Assembly: GCA_027488815.1 (NCBI GenBank)
Contig: JAIYAX010000023.1
Span: 1 to 64,000 of the forward strand
Direction of reading: 5' to 3'
Length of the DNA stretch: 64,000 nucleotides
From: Cytophagaceae bacterium
Lineage (GTDB): Bacteria > Bacteroidota > Bacteroidia > Cytophagales > JAIYAX01
Part shown: one piece after another, positions 7,191-15,739 of the stretch
Layout of the letters: the number at the start of each line of letters is the position of its first letter
How positions within the stretch are numbered: the stretch's first letter is position 1
Notes under the pieces: model-generated
Told to the model about the DNA's origin: nothing
The model's input: only the letters and a program-made list of their open reading frames with translations
Databases searched by the model: none
Made by a program: the position numbers and the translations under genes

Positions 7191-8359
7191 TATGCCAATG
7201 GTCCTACGCCTGCATAGGTACGGGCGTCTTCTTCAGAGATTGCTGTTCCACCGAGAATGACCAATCGCTCAACGACATTTCTCAATTCCCGGATATTGCC
7301 TGTCCAGGGTAATTCCTGAAGGTATTTGATGGCAGTTTTGTCCATATTTTTTTTGGCAGCTCCATATTCGGCAGCTATATCAGCCAGAAACTTTTCAATC
7401 AACAGCGGTATATCATCCCTGCGTTGTGCCAATGCCGGCACCTCAATCAAAATCACGCTTAACCGGTGATATAAATCTTCCCTGAAGCGGCTTTCATTTA
7501 TTTCTTTTTTGAGATCCTTATTCGTAGCAGCAAGTACTCTCACATTCACCTTTATCTCCCGGTCGCCTCCGACTCTGGTGATTTTATTTTCCTGAAGTGC
7601 CCTCAGGACTTTTGCCTGAGCGGACAGGCTCATGTCTCCAATTTCATCGAGGAATAAAGTCCCTCCATCGGCCTGCTCAAATTTTCCGATCCTTTGTTTA
7701 ATGGCCGAGGTGAAGGCTCCTTTCTCATGGCCAAAAAGCTCGCTCTCGATCAGTTCTGATGGGATGGCAGCACAGTTCACCTCCACCAGTGGCAGGTTGC
7801 TTCTGTTGCTCTTCACATGCAGCCACCGAGCTACCAGCTCTTTGCCCGACCCGTTAGGGCCGGTGATCAACACACGGGCTTCGGTAGGGGCCACTTTGTC
7901 GATAGCATCCTTTACCTGAGTGATTGCCTTGGATTGACCAATGATCTCCGTAGAGCGATCTACTTTCTTTTTCAGCACTTTGGTTTCGGCCACCAATGTG
8001 TTTTTGTCCAAGGCATTGCGCAGTGCCAGGAGGATACGGTTGATATCCGGTGGCTTAGTGATGAAATCATAAGCCCCTTTTTTTGTTGCTTCCACTGCCG
8101 TGTCAATGGTGCCATGAGCGGAAAGCATGATAAACAAGGTCTCAATCCCAAGCTCTGATGACTTGCTCAATACCTCCATACCATCCATTTTAGGCATTTT
8201 GATGTCGCAAAAGGCAATGTCGAAGCTTTGGTTTTGCAGCATCAGAAGGGCTGTTTCTCCGTCCGGAGCCTCTTCAATTACATGCTTTTCCATCTCCAAA
8301 AGGTCACGCATGGCAGCCCGGATGCTCTTTTCGTCATCAATAATCAATATCTTAGCCAT
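7190..8359 (-). CDS. NtrC-family response regulator lacking a DNA-binding domain
   Basis: 389 residues. The receiver domain (1-120) has the acidic pair D8/D9, phosphoacceptor D52, S80 and K102. A sigma-54 interaction AAA+ domain (about 140-370) follows, with Walker A GPNGSGKE, Walker B GGTLFLDEIGDM and 'FREDLYHRLSVI'. The sigma-54 contact loop reads GAFTSA instead of GAFTGA. Full NtrC/AtoC proteins have about 440-470 residues and end in a Fis-type helix-turn-helix. Here the chain stops just after the AAA+ lid region, so that domain is absent. It would be expected to act from solution or through a partner. No cognate kinase is adjacent. Confidence 0.88.
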   Translation of the reverse strand: MAKILIIDDEKSIRAAMRDLLEMEKHVIEEAPDGETALLMLQNQSFDIAFCDIKMPKMDGMEVLSKSSELGIETLFIMLSAHGTIDTAVEATKKGAYDFITKPPDINRILLALRNALDKNTLVAETKVLKKKVDRSTEIIGQSKAITQVKDAIDKVAPTEARVLITGPNGSGKELVARWLHVKSNRSNLPLVEVNCAAIPSELIESELFGHEKGAFTSAIKQRIGKFEQADGGTLFLDEIGDMSLSAQAKVLRALQENKITRVGGDREIKVNVRVLAATNKDLKKEINESRFREDLYHRLSVILIEVPALAQRRDDIPLLIEKFLADIAAEYGAAKKNMDKTAIKYLQELPWTGNIRELRNVVERLVILGGTAISEEDARTYAGVGPLA

Positions 8360-8417
8360 AGAGGGATAACTGGTCTGGCAGTAAAAATACAGAAAGCCGG
8401 GGGCAGCTCAATAAAAA

Positions 8418-8433
8418 AGCGCCCGAAGGCGCT
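8418..8433 (-). terminator. Intrinsic terminator after the MORN-like gene
   Basis: The stem AGCGCC (8418-8423) pairs with GGCGCT (8428-8433) around CGAA. On the minus strand it is followed by a T run (8413-8418). It lies about 20 bp past the stop of the gene at 8456. Confidence 0.75.
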
Positions 8434-8455
8434 CCATTTTTAGAAAAACAAGATT

Positions 8456-8854
8456 TTATTTCGTAGCCAGCAATTGATCATTCGAGTTGTTGAATGCGTA
8501 GCGGCTGATCATCTTATCTTGGCTGTAGATGATCTCATAGCGAATGTCTTCGCCAGGCACCCATACAATGGTTTTGCCTTCCTTTTTGCCCTTTAGGTAG
8601 TTCATTTGAGAGGAGACTGTTCCGTCTTCATTGTAAGCGGTCCATTTCCCCGTTTTTCTACCATTCAGATAATAACCCACCTGCTTCACCTTGCCGCTTT
8701 CACTATATTGAGTTACCTCATAATGATTGTCGTCAAGAAGCTTGCAGGTAGTATTTGTGGAGGCTGTTACACAGGCTCCTTTCTGGTCAGTTGCCTGACC
8801 AACACCGCTGTGACCCAAGGCCACTACCAGTACAAGTACTAATACTTTCTTCAT
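8456..8854 (-). CDS. Exported protein with MORN-like repeats
   Basis: 132 residues with a signal peptide of about 19 residues (MKKVLVLVLVVALGHSGVG). Two or three MORN-variant repeats (about residues 50-110) follow, with 'GYYLNGRKTGKWTAYNEDG' and 'MNYLKGKKEGKTIVW'. This is the repeat type found in Bacteroidota periplasmic proteins annotated as MORN repeat or YwqK-like. Two cysteines (28 and 37) before the repeats could form a disulfide. The role is unknown. It has its own promoter box (8883-8890) and a perfect 34-bp palindrome just upstream, and a terminator follows the gene. Confidence 0.8.
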   Translation of the reverse strand: MKKVLVLVLVVALGHSGVGQATDQKGACVTASTNTTCKLLDDNHYEVTQYSESGKVKQVGYYLNGRKTGKWTAYNEDGTVSSQMNYLKGKKEGKTIVWVPGEDIRYEIIYSQDKMISRYAFNNSNDQLLATK

Positions 8855-8882
8855 GACTTTAATTGTTAAGTTAATGTTAAGA

Positions 8883-8890
8883 CAAAGATA
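8883..8890 (-). promoter_or_regulatory. -7 box for the MORN-like gene
   Basis: TATCTTTG on the minus strand is a full consensus match. The expected start near 8877 gives a leader of about 23 nt. The -33 region falls inside the palindrome at 8906-8939. Confidence 0.6.
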
Positions 8891-8905
8891 CGATAAGATT
8901 AACTT

Positions 8906-8939
8906 AATGTTAAGAAATTGTTAACAATTTCTTAACATT
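8906..8939. promoter_or_regulatory. Perfect 34-bp palindrome, candidate operator or hairpin
   Basis: The two 17-base halves are exact reverse complements: AATGTTAAGAAATTGTT, then AACAATTTCTTAACATT. It covers the -33 region of the MORN-like gene promoter. The half-motif TTAATGTTAAG recurs at 8871-8881 and 8904-8914. It also lies 43 bp past the stop of the LRR gene on the same strand, so an A+T-rich terminator hairpin is an alternative. Confidence 0.7.
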
Positions 8940-8981
8940 GAACGTAAGTCATTGAAAACCAATGTTAATAATTTGGTAACA

Positions 8982-9917
8982 TTAGAACCTAATATCGGTG
9001 TTCGGTAGCTTTTGACGAATGCGGGCTTGCTCCTCTGGCGAAAATTTGTTTTCTATGGCAATAAGTGTCTTCAGGCTTTTCATTTTTTCCAAAGCCTTGG
9101 GTAACTCCATCAATTGATTATAGCTAAGTACCAGTAGTTCAAGATTTTGTAACTCTGTAAGACTTTCAGGAAGTAGCTTGAGTTGGTTGTTCGACAAAAT
9201 GAGTGCTTTCAGATTTTTGGCCTTTCCCAGGTTTTGTGGCAGGCTGCTGATCCTGTTTTTCTCCAGATTCAAACTTTCCAATGAGGGGGCATAAATACAG
9301 TCGCCTGTTGCCGTAAGCAAATTATCATTTGCTTCCAGCCTTTTCAGGTTTTTGGCTTTCTTTAGCCCGGAAGGGAGTTTTTTTATTTGGTTTTTGCCCA
9401 ATTCAAGGACTTCCAGTTTTTGCAGCTTCCCAATCTGTTCCGGAACGGCCTCTAGCTTATTTTCAGATGCAATCAACACTTCAAGATCCTTAATGTTGCA
9501 GAGCTCAGCCGGAAGAAAGCGAAGTTCATTTCTGCTCAATTCCAGAAACTTCAGCTTTTTTTGATCTCCTATTTTAGAACTTAACCTGCCGATTTTATTT
9601 TGCCTGATATTCATCTCAAGCAAATTGGGCAATTGATGGAGGGCATCAGGCAAGCCTGTAAGCTCGTTTTTCATCAGGTTGATAAACTGAAGGCGGCTCA
9701 ACTGACCAACCTCAGGAGAAAGCTCTTTTAACTCAGTATTACGAAGGTTCAACACCAGCACACTGTCTTTTTCAGGTAAGGCCTCCTTCACCGAAGTGTA
9801 AATCTTCGTTTGAGAGGATGAAAGGTATTTGAAGGTATGTTGAGCCCTAATGTCATAGGCATTTAAGACGCACAACAGGCCTGCCAGGAGCAGGACAAAA
9901 GAAAGTGATTTTCTCAT
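8982..9917 (-). CDS. Exported leucine-rich-repeat protein
   Basis: 311 residues with a signal peptide (about 1-25, ending NAYDIRAQ). About ten 22-24-residue leucine-rich repeats fill residues 55-300 with the bacterial pattern LxxLxxLxLxxNxLxxLP, for example 'LEVLELGKNQIKKLPSGL'. Such proteins form curved solenoids that bind other proteins; the partner is unknown. No sorting domain is seen after the repeats, which end in 'LPNTDIRF'. It lies downstream of the PhoX-like gene but behind a strong terminator, so its promoter is probably separate; I see no clear TAnnTTTG box for it. Confidence 0.88.
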   Translation of the reverse strand: MRKSLSFVLLLAGLLCVLNAYDIRAQHTFKYLSSSQTKIYTSVKEALPEKDSVLVLNLRNTELKELSPEVGQLSRLQFINLMKNELTGLPDALHQLPNLLEMNIRQNKIGRLSSKIGDQKKLKFLELSRNELRFLPAELCNIKDLEVLIASENKLEAVPEQIGKLQKLEVLELGKNQIKKLPSGLKKAKNLKRLEANDNLLTATGDCIYAPSLESLNLEKNRISSLPQNLGKAKNLKALILSNNQLKLLPESLTELQNLELLVLSYNQLMELPKALEKMKSLKTLIAIENKFSPEEQARIRQKLPNTDIRF

Positions 9918-9933
9918 GGGGTCATAGAATGAA

Positions 9934-9966
9934 AAAGGAGGTTCCGGATAAACCGAAACCTCCTTG
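9934..9966 (-). terminator. Strong intrinsic terminator of the PhoX-like gene
   Basis: On the minus strand AAGGAGGTTTCGG pairs with CCGGAACCTCCTT (one G-U pair) around TTTAT, followed by TTTTTC. It lies 15 bp past the stop codon at 9982. Confidence 0.9.
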
Positions 9967-9981
9967 TAAAGATTGTAAGAA

Positions 9982-12900
9982 TTAATTAAAGCTGATCTTT
10001 CTTGTGCTGCGATACTCTCCAGACTCCAATTGCAGGATATAGTATCCTTTGTTGAGTTGCAGTGTTCTCAGATCAAGAACGATGGTGTTTTCACCCTCTT
10101 TCAGCTCATTTCTGTTAAAGGTAAACACTGTTTTTCCGGTCATATCAGTCAGTCTACCTTCAAGTCCTTGGACCTTGTTCAGCTTAATAGAGATGTTCAA
10201 AATTCCTTCTGTAGGATTTGGATAAACCTCCACTCTGTTGACCTCAGCTGTACTTACTTCATCATCTAGGCCTGAAACGATGCTGCCCAGGAAGAATGAA
10301 CGAGCAATGGCTACGGTAGTTGAACGATCGAAACGTACGGTGTCACCTTTGGCATCAATCAGGAATGAACTAGCATTGGCTGCAGAAGGGCTTTGTAAAC
10401 TTAAAAATCCAAAGCGGTAGTTAGGAGTGAACTGGAAGCCGCAAGGCTCTGAGCCGGCAGGTGTAGTGGCAAACAAACTCACATTTGGAGTGCTTTGATT
10501 GTGTGAAGGGGTCACCATCCAAACGTGGTCACGGCTACCATCCTGTAGTACCCAAAGGTTACCTTTCTCATCAAAAGTAAGGTTGTCATTTCCAGTACCC
10601 CATGCTTCAGTAGCGATACCTGTACCGTAATTTATTTGATAGTCGGCACCTCCCACAAAAGTTTCAAAGTTGGTTACAATGGTGTCTCCAATACCGGTGC
10701 CACTGTCAGTAAATCGATAAACCCTTGAATTGCCTTTTGAAGTGAAATACACTTTGTTGTCAATGGTACTGATCTCCACATCTTCTGGGCCGTTGAAGGC
10801 TGTTCCACCCAATGCAGCTGCAATGCTGAAGGTATTGTTGCGGTCTGCCTGGGTAGTATTGGGAAGAAGTATCCAACGACCTGTGGTACCTGTAGGCTCG
10901 GCACCTACAAGAGGTTGATTTAAGCGAAGTACATAAAGTCTACCTGAAGATAGGTTTGTCTTGTTATTGGCTACGAATTTGTAAACGCAGTTGGTTCCGC
11001 CATCTTCTGCATAGAATGCTCTCAAGCTGTCACTGCTTACCACAACGTTTTCATGCGACATGCGTCCCATTGCCCAAAGCTTCTCTTGCTTGTTGTTGCC
11101 ATATTGTCTTACTTTTTTCGTTGCAGGGTCAATTTCTACTAACCAACCCACATCAGTATATCCGTCACCGTTCACATCACCGGAGTTTAAGGTTTCTTCA
11201 GCTGTGATTATAGTACCCCAAGGAGTGATTCCTCCGGAGCAGTTACGTGTGGTGGTTGCAAGGTCATTGTTGTAAAAATCAACCGCCTGTACGGTATCAA
11301 CAATCCAGAGCTTGGTAGAGGCATTGTATCTTACATCAAGTATGGTTACACCACCCGGAGTGGTTTCGTGGTTTACACAAACTACTCCTTGCGTTGAACT
11401 GCCATTCACACCAACATAAGCCGTAAAGTCATTGTTGCCCGGTGTAACAAGGAAGGGTACATTAGGCGTTGTCTTGGTATAGGGATCGCCTTGCTTGAGC
11501 AAACGCTGGAAACGGTGAGAAGAGGGTATCACCAACACAGGTGTTTGAGCTGTAGGCTGCACCGAGGTAAAACATCCAATGCTTGAGTCATTTACTCCTA
11601 TGCAAGCACTGCCCGCAGGAGGAGGAATTAAAGGATTGCGAACTTCGAGGTCAAATGACTTGTCAGAACTTGTACCATCACGTTGGTGGATCTCAATTGC
11701 GATGGTATTCAATCCATTTACAAAAACTGATTTAGGTACTTTGTTCGTAAAATAGGTGGTTTCAGCAGCACCATCCACGATCGTTGAAGAGAAGGTGTTG
11801 TTGTCAATTGGGCCGGTTGGCATGTTTGAGCGGAACACTTCAGTACCATTTACATAAACCACAGCACCATCATCCCTTCTCAAATTGAAATCGATAGTAT
11901 CAGGAAGGCTGGTAACGTTAGGGATGCTGATTTGTCTTCTGAAATAAGTGGTGATGTATTTATTGCCAGCATTAGGTCCAAATGAAACCGGCGTGGTTAC
12001 AGGATCTCCATATCCCAACGCTCCAAATCCATAATCCCAGTTACCATCATTGAAGGCCACTGTTTCCCAGTTGGTAGGACGGATGCCCTGATCAAGGAAT
12101 TTCCAGGCGCTGAACTTGCTTAAAGGATACACTCCAATCGGCATCGGAGGCTTTTTGCCTGTCACTCTCAGTTGGAATGACAAGTCGCTGCTGGTCACTG
12201 CATCTTGATGTACGGAAACGGCCAATACATTGAGGCCATTGTTTAATGCAGTAGCTGGTACACCAACTCTGAAATAAGCGTTTTCGTCAGCCCCACCCAC
12301 CGTAGAGGATGCCAAAGTGTTGTAAGTAATCGGACCTGCCGGCATGTTACTTCTGAAGAGTTCGACACCATTTAGGTAAACAACAGCACCATCATCACGC
12401 TTGATGTTGAAGATCAATGAATCGATACCATAAACATTTGGATTGTAGGTGAAGCGGTGTCTGAAATAGTAAGAAGGGTATTTGCTGCTTGCGTTTGGAC
12501 CAAACGGGATCACAGTTGTTTCGTCGCCATCTCCGTAGCCCATTTGAGCCGGGCCATATGGCCAGATGCTGTCATTGTAGGCGAGGGTGTTCCAGTTTGC
12601 AGGAGGCGCAACACTGTCAGCACGATAAGCCCAAACAGTCGCAGTATCGATAGGGAAGATTCCGGTAGGAGCGGGGACAATGGTTGTTCCTCCACTGCCT
12701 GCATATTGGATCACAAGTTCAGGAGCATATCCAAGGTTACTATGACCCTGAGCACCTTCATAAGATTCAGCTTCTCTGGTTCCTGATCCTAGCAGGTAAA
12801 ATGCCATTGCATTGCCCGAAGCCCATCCTGGTCTGTTTACCAGAGATTGTACCAAGGTTTTGATGTCTGAGGAGCGTTGTGCAGGTCCTCTTGTTCCGGT

Positions 12901-13920
12901 GGTTCCACCTGCCCAAGAAGCTACCGTCCATACCACGCTGTCATTGGTTTTGGGTCTTACGGCAAGTTCAAATACACCATTGTCGGTGAAGGTGGCAGGG
13001 TTGTCATTGGCTTCTGCTTTGATCACCTGAACGCATGGATCTGCAGTTTTGCTGTTGTCATAAGTGAATTGTATGTAGGCATTGAGTATTTGTGCATTGG
13101 CAGGGATGCCGATGTTGGTGAAACGCAAACCGGTTATTTGCTTGGTGGTGGCGTCACCCGGACTTTCGTCCCCAATCTCAAGATCAGAAGAGCCGATGTC
13201 ATGAGCACCGCTTCCAACGTACTCTTCCATATCATCTGTATTAGTATTTACCAAAGAAGTAACGGTTACAGGAGTTGCATAAACAACCACCAATTCAGGA
13301 GCATAGCCTAAGTTCGAGTGACCCTGAGCGCCTTCATAAGACTCCGCTTCACGAGTACCTGTCCCTACAAGGTAAAATGACATCGCATTGCCGCTAGCCC
13401 AGCCAGAGCGGTTTACAACAGCTTGAACCAGGGTTTTTATGTCACTCGTACGCTGTGCAGGCCCACGTGTACCTGTGGTGCCTCCTGCCCAGCTTGCCAC
13501 TGTCCATACCACACTATCCGTTGTTTTGGGTTTGTTTGCCAATTCAAAAACAGCATTGTCTGTAAAAGTTACGGAGTTGTCTGCCGCTTCAGCCTTGATC
13601 ACCTGCACGCAGGGGTCAGCGGTTTTGCTGTTGTCATAAGTAAACTGGATATATGCGTTCACAATGATGGCACCCTGTGGAATGGTAAGGTTGGTAAAGC
13701 GTAAACCGATCAATTGCTTGGTAGTAGCATCACCCGGACTTTCGTCGCCTATTTCCAGATCTGAGGAGCCGATGTCGTGTGCTCCGCTACCAAGGTATTC
13801 TTCCATGTCGTCAGTGGAAGTGTTGACTAATCTGTTCACTGTGGTTTGGGCCATCAGCGAGGCTGCGGAAGCCATCACTGCTACAAAAAGCAATGACAAC
13901 TTACTGGTGAAGTTTTTCAT
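9982..13920 (-). CDS. Multidomain secreted PhoX-like (DUF839) protein with T9SS sorting domain
   Basis: 1312 residues. A signal peptide (1-24, ending SLMAQ) is followed by two near-identical copies of a roughly 185-residue domain (about 27-210 and 215-400) sharing motifs such as GSGAHDIGSSDLEIGDESPG. Two jelly-roll-like domains (about 410-590 and 600-765) each contain 'RRDDGAVVY(V/L)NG'-type motifs. A PhoX/DUF839 region (about 770-1220) has VNHETTPGG, SGGITPWGTIITAEETL and GRMSHENVVV. A type A sorting domain ends the protein ('VEVYPNPTEGILNIS', final KISFN). PhoX enzymes are Ca/Fe-dependent phosphatases; phosphatase activity here is inferred. The longer frame to 13995 is rejected because it lacks a signal peptide and spans the promoter box at 13947-13954. 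Confidence 0.88.
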   Translation of the reverse strand: MKNFTSKLSLLFVAVMASAASLMAQTTVNRLVNTSTDDMEEYLGSGAHDIGSSDLEIGDESPGDATTKQLIGLRFTNLTIPQGAIIVNAYIQFTYDNSKTADPCVQVIKAEAADNSVTFTDNAVFELANKPKTTDSVVWTVASWAGGTTGTRGPAQRTSDIKTLVQAVVNRSGWASGNAMSFYLVGTGTREAESYEGAQGHSNLGYAPELVVVYATPVTVTSLVNTNTDDMEEYVGSGAHDIGSSDLEIGDESPGDATTKQITGLRFTNIGIPANAQILNAYIQFTYDNSKTADPCVQVIKAEANDNPATFTDNGVFELAVRPKTNDSVVWTVASWAGGTTGTRGPAQRSSDIKTLVQSLVNRPGWASGNAMAFYLLGSGTREAESYEGAQGHSNLGYAPELVIQYAGSGGTTIVPAPTGIFPIDTATVWAYRADSVAPPANWNTLAYNDSIWPYGPAQMGYGDGDETTVIPFGPNASSKYPSYYFRHRFTYNPNVYGIDSLIFNIKRDDGAVVYLNGVELFRSNMPAGPITYNTLASSTVGGADENAYFRVGVPATALNNGLNVLAVSVHQDAVTSSDLSFQLRVTGKKPPMPIGVYPLSKFSAWKFLDQGIRPTNWETVAFNDGNWDYGFGALGYGDPVTTPVSFGPNAGNKYITTYFRRQISIPNVTSLPDTIDFNLRRDDGAVVYVNGTEVFRSNMPTGPIDNNTFSSTIVDGAAETTYFTNKVPKSVFVNGLNTIAIEIHQRDGTSSDKSFDLEVRNPLIPPPAGSACIGVNDSSIGCFTSVQPTAQTPVLVIPSSHRFQRLLKQGDPYTKTTPNVPFLVTPGNNDFTAYVGVNGSSTQGVVCVNHETTPGGVTILDVRYNASTKLWIVDTVQAVDFYNNDLATTTRNCSGGITPWGTIITAEETLNSGDVNGDGYTDVGWLVEIDPATKKVRQYGNNKQEKLWAMGRMSHENVVVSSDSLRAFYAEDGGTNCVYKFVANNKTNLSSGRLYVLRLNQPLVGAEPTGTTGRWILLPNTTQADRNNTFSIAAALGGTAFNGPEDVEISTIDNKVYFTSKGNSRVYRFTDSGTGIGDTIVTNFETFVGGADYQINYGTGIATEAWGTGNDNLTFDEKGNLWVLQDGSRDHVWMVTPSHNQSTPNVSLFATTPAGSEPCGFQFTPNYRFGFLSLQSPSAANASSFLIDAKGDTVRFDRSTTVAIARSFFLGSIVSGLDDEVSTAEVNRVEVYPNPTEGILNISIKLNKVQGLEGRLTDMTGKTVFTFNRNELKEGENTIVLDLRTLQLNKGYYILQLESGEYRSTRKISFN

Positions 13921-13946
13921 CTGTGTTAGAATTGGTTTTGTTCTTC

Positions 13947-13954
13947 CAAACCTA
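13947..13954 (-). promoter_or_regulatory. -7 box for the PhoX-like gene
   Basis: TAGGTTTG on the minus strand is a full TAnnTTTG match, giving a leader of about 20 nt to ATG 13920. The -33 element is weak. Confidence 0.5.
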
Positions 13955-14173
13955 CCCTTACACCGTTGCCCACAGGTTTCGATTACATTAAGCAATCATC
14001 AACACTTGGCAGCAGTTATGAATGAAAAGTTAAAACGTCAAAAAAGGTGCTTGGTAATCACCTGATTGTAAGGCAGGCAAATGGAAATGGCTTTGCTTTT
14101 TAAGAGAAGGCTGAAAATCGGACCTAGGCAGGATCAGGAAGAGGCTGAAAAAGGAAGGTGTTTGAAAGGCTTG

Positions 14174-14254
14174 ATGCCAAGAAGACTTTGGCATGAAGAA
14201 GTTCATTTGATCCTGAGTTGCAAACTCAGGTTAATGAGCTGCGAACTCAGGATC
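14174..14254. other. Cluster of inverted repeats in a 341-bp intergenic region
   Basis: Between the porin stop (14262) and the PhoX-like start (13920) there is no supported gene. ATGCCAA (14174-14180) pairs with TTGGCAT (14188-14194). CCTGAGTT (14212-14219) can pair either with AACTCAGG just after it (14223-14230, 3-nt loop) or, as the 11-bp arm GATCCTGAGTT (14209-14219), with AACTCAGGATC (14244-14254). The two pairings are mutually exclusive. No T run follows, so a simple terminator is unlikely. Confidence 0.65.
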
Positions 14255-14261
14255 AAGATGT

Positions 14262-15737
14262 TTATAGTCTAAATAACATTGCAAAAATTATTCTGCCTTC
14301 TGATTTCACTAGGTCGGGTCGCCAGTTTGGGTCTAAAGGAGTGGTTGAATAACCGGTTTGTGAAGTGACTCCACCCCTGCCGGCAAAATACGGAACGCTT
14401 GAATTCCGGTAAACATATTCTACTCTGAACGTGATGCTTTGATTTGGCATAAAGTCAAAGTTTGTCGAACAGTCCCAACCTGAAAACTGGTCGCCAGCGT
14501 TGGCGGTAAATGGAAATGCGCCTTCTGTCTGTGTTGGGTTATTGGGATTAGGCAATGGACTTGCCTGGCCTGTTGGGTAAAGTACCAGATAGCGACCGGG
14601 ATTGGTCATCAAACCACCACCAATTGTCCACGCACATTTGTTTTTCGCAAACCAAACTCTATTGTAAAACATGGCACTAGCAAAGTATTGAGCAAGCCCC
14701 TGAGTGCTATCACCGTCTCTAAATCCATTTACTCCTCCTCCTCTTTCAAAGCCAAAATCTCCTGTAAACGAAAAGGCCATTTTGGTAATTCCTTTTGAGG
14801 TTGGATTGTTGTAGTAGCGAAATAATACACTATTGTCTGAATGAAACCTCCTTCTGTCAGGAATACCTGCGGCATCCGTACCGTAATAATTGTTGGTCAA
14901 TAGTTTTATGCTGCTGTTGGGTGTCCAGGTAATATTACCACCTATGCCGGGCATACGATTAAATTTACCATAACTCTGCCAACCGTTTATAATCCAAGGT
15001 TCTATTTTCATTGTTTTAGTCGGGTGAATTTGGATCCGAAGACCATTGAAGAACCAGGGCGTATTATCTGAAGTAAAAGATGCCTGATATTCCCAGTTTT
15101 CGGCCTGGTAGAAGGAGTTTAAGCCTATGTAAGACATAAAAAGCCCGGCATCAATATTTATACCGTACCATTTGTTGATGTGATAACCTGCATAAGCCTC
15201 GCTCAGATGGCGATATACATTGGCTAATTGATATTGCCCTCTGTATGGACTAAAATCATTTCGAGGAATGACCTGAGAGCGTGTGCCAAACTGTGTCATC
15301 ACTCTTGCTCTTGCTCCCTTGTAGTTAAAATCACCACCAAAGTGCAATGCCGATAGTTGAAATTCATTGTTTCGTGCCAAGGCTGTTGATCCAACCACTG
15401 TATTGTCATTCGGATTGTTGAAGGAATGGGTGTAGTTGACATCCAAAAGAATGCTGGGTGTAAAATATTTAAGATCCTTCCAGATATTGTCAGTTCTTCT
15501 GTCGCTTCCATTGGCCCAGGTCAAGTCAATGCCTTCAAATGGTTCGCCTTTTTGTTGATTGATTGCTGGCATTTCATTATCTCCACTATCAGTCAAAACC
15601 ACATGTCGATTACTTAAGCTGTCCAGGAGCTCTTTTTTCAGCTGGTTAATAATTTCTTGTTTTTCTTGCTGACTAAGTGTTTGCGCAGAAATGTGAAGGC
15701 AAGTAAATACACTTACCAAAGTCAAAATCATTTTCAT
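14262..15737 (-). CDS. Outer-membrane beta-barrel porin linked to potassium uptake genes
   Basis: 491 residues. A signal peptide (about 1-19, MKMILTLVSVFTCLHISAQ) is followed by a short coiled-coil-prone segment ('QQEKQEIINQLKKELLDSL') and a long beta-strand-rich barrel ending in an aromatic/hydrophobic strand (AMLFRL), typical for outer-membrane insertion. It resembles the Bacteroidota 'beta-barrel porin-2' family, often seen beside kdp or kup genes. It starts 2 bp after kup ends, so translation is probably coupled. It would let cations cross the outer membrane for Kup; selectivity is not shown by sequence. Confidence 0.85.
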   Translation of the reverse strand: MKMILTLVSVFTCLHISAQTLSQQEKQEIINQLKKELLDSLSNRHVVLTDSGDNEMPAINQQKGEPFEGIDLTWANGSDRRTDNIWKDLKYFTPSILLDVNYTHSFNNPNDNTVVGSTALARNNEFQLSALHFGGDFNYKGARARVMTQFGTRSQVIPRNDFSPYRGQYQLANVYRHLSEAYAGYHINKWYGINIDAGLFMSYIGLNSFYQAENWEYQASFTSDNTPWFFNGLRIQIHPTKTMKIEPWIINGWQSYGKFNRMPGIGGNITWTPNSSIKLLTNNYYGTDAAGIPDRRRFHSDNSVLFRYYNNPTSKGITKMAFSFTGDFGFERGGGVNGFRDGDSTQGLAQYFASAMFYNRVWFAKNKCAWTIGGGLMTNPGRYLVLYPTGQASPLPNPNNPTQTEGAFPFTANAGDQFSGWDCSTNFDFMPNQSITFRVEYVYRNSSVPYFAGRGGVTSQTGYSTTPLDPNWRPDLVKSEGRIIFAMLFRL

Positions 15738-15739
15738 TT

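Noticed and set aside
12457-13704. Several plus-strand frames opposite the PhoX-like gene
   Set aside because: Shadows of the duplicated coding sequence; no start context and no recognisable domains.
13921-13995. N-terminal extension of the PhoX-like protein
   Set aside because: It would hide the signal peptide and span a consensus -7 box.
14081-14272. A 63-residue protein on the plus strand
   Set aside because: Overlaps the inverted repeats and the porin stop; composition and sequence do not look like a protein.
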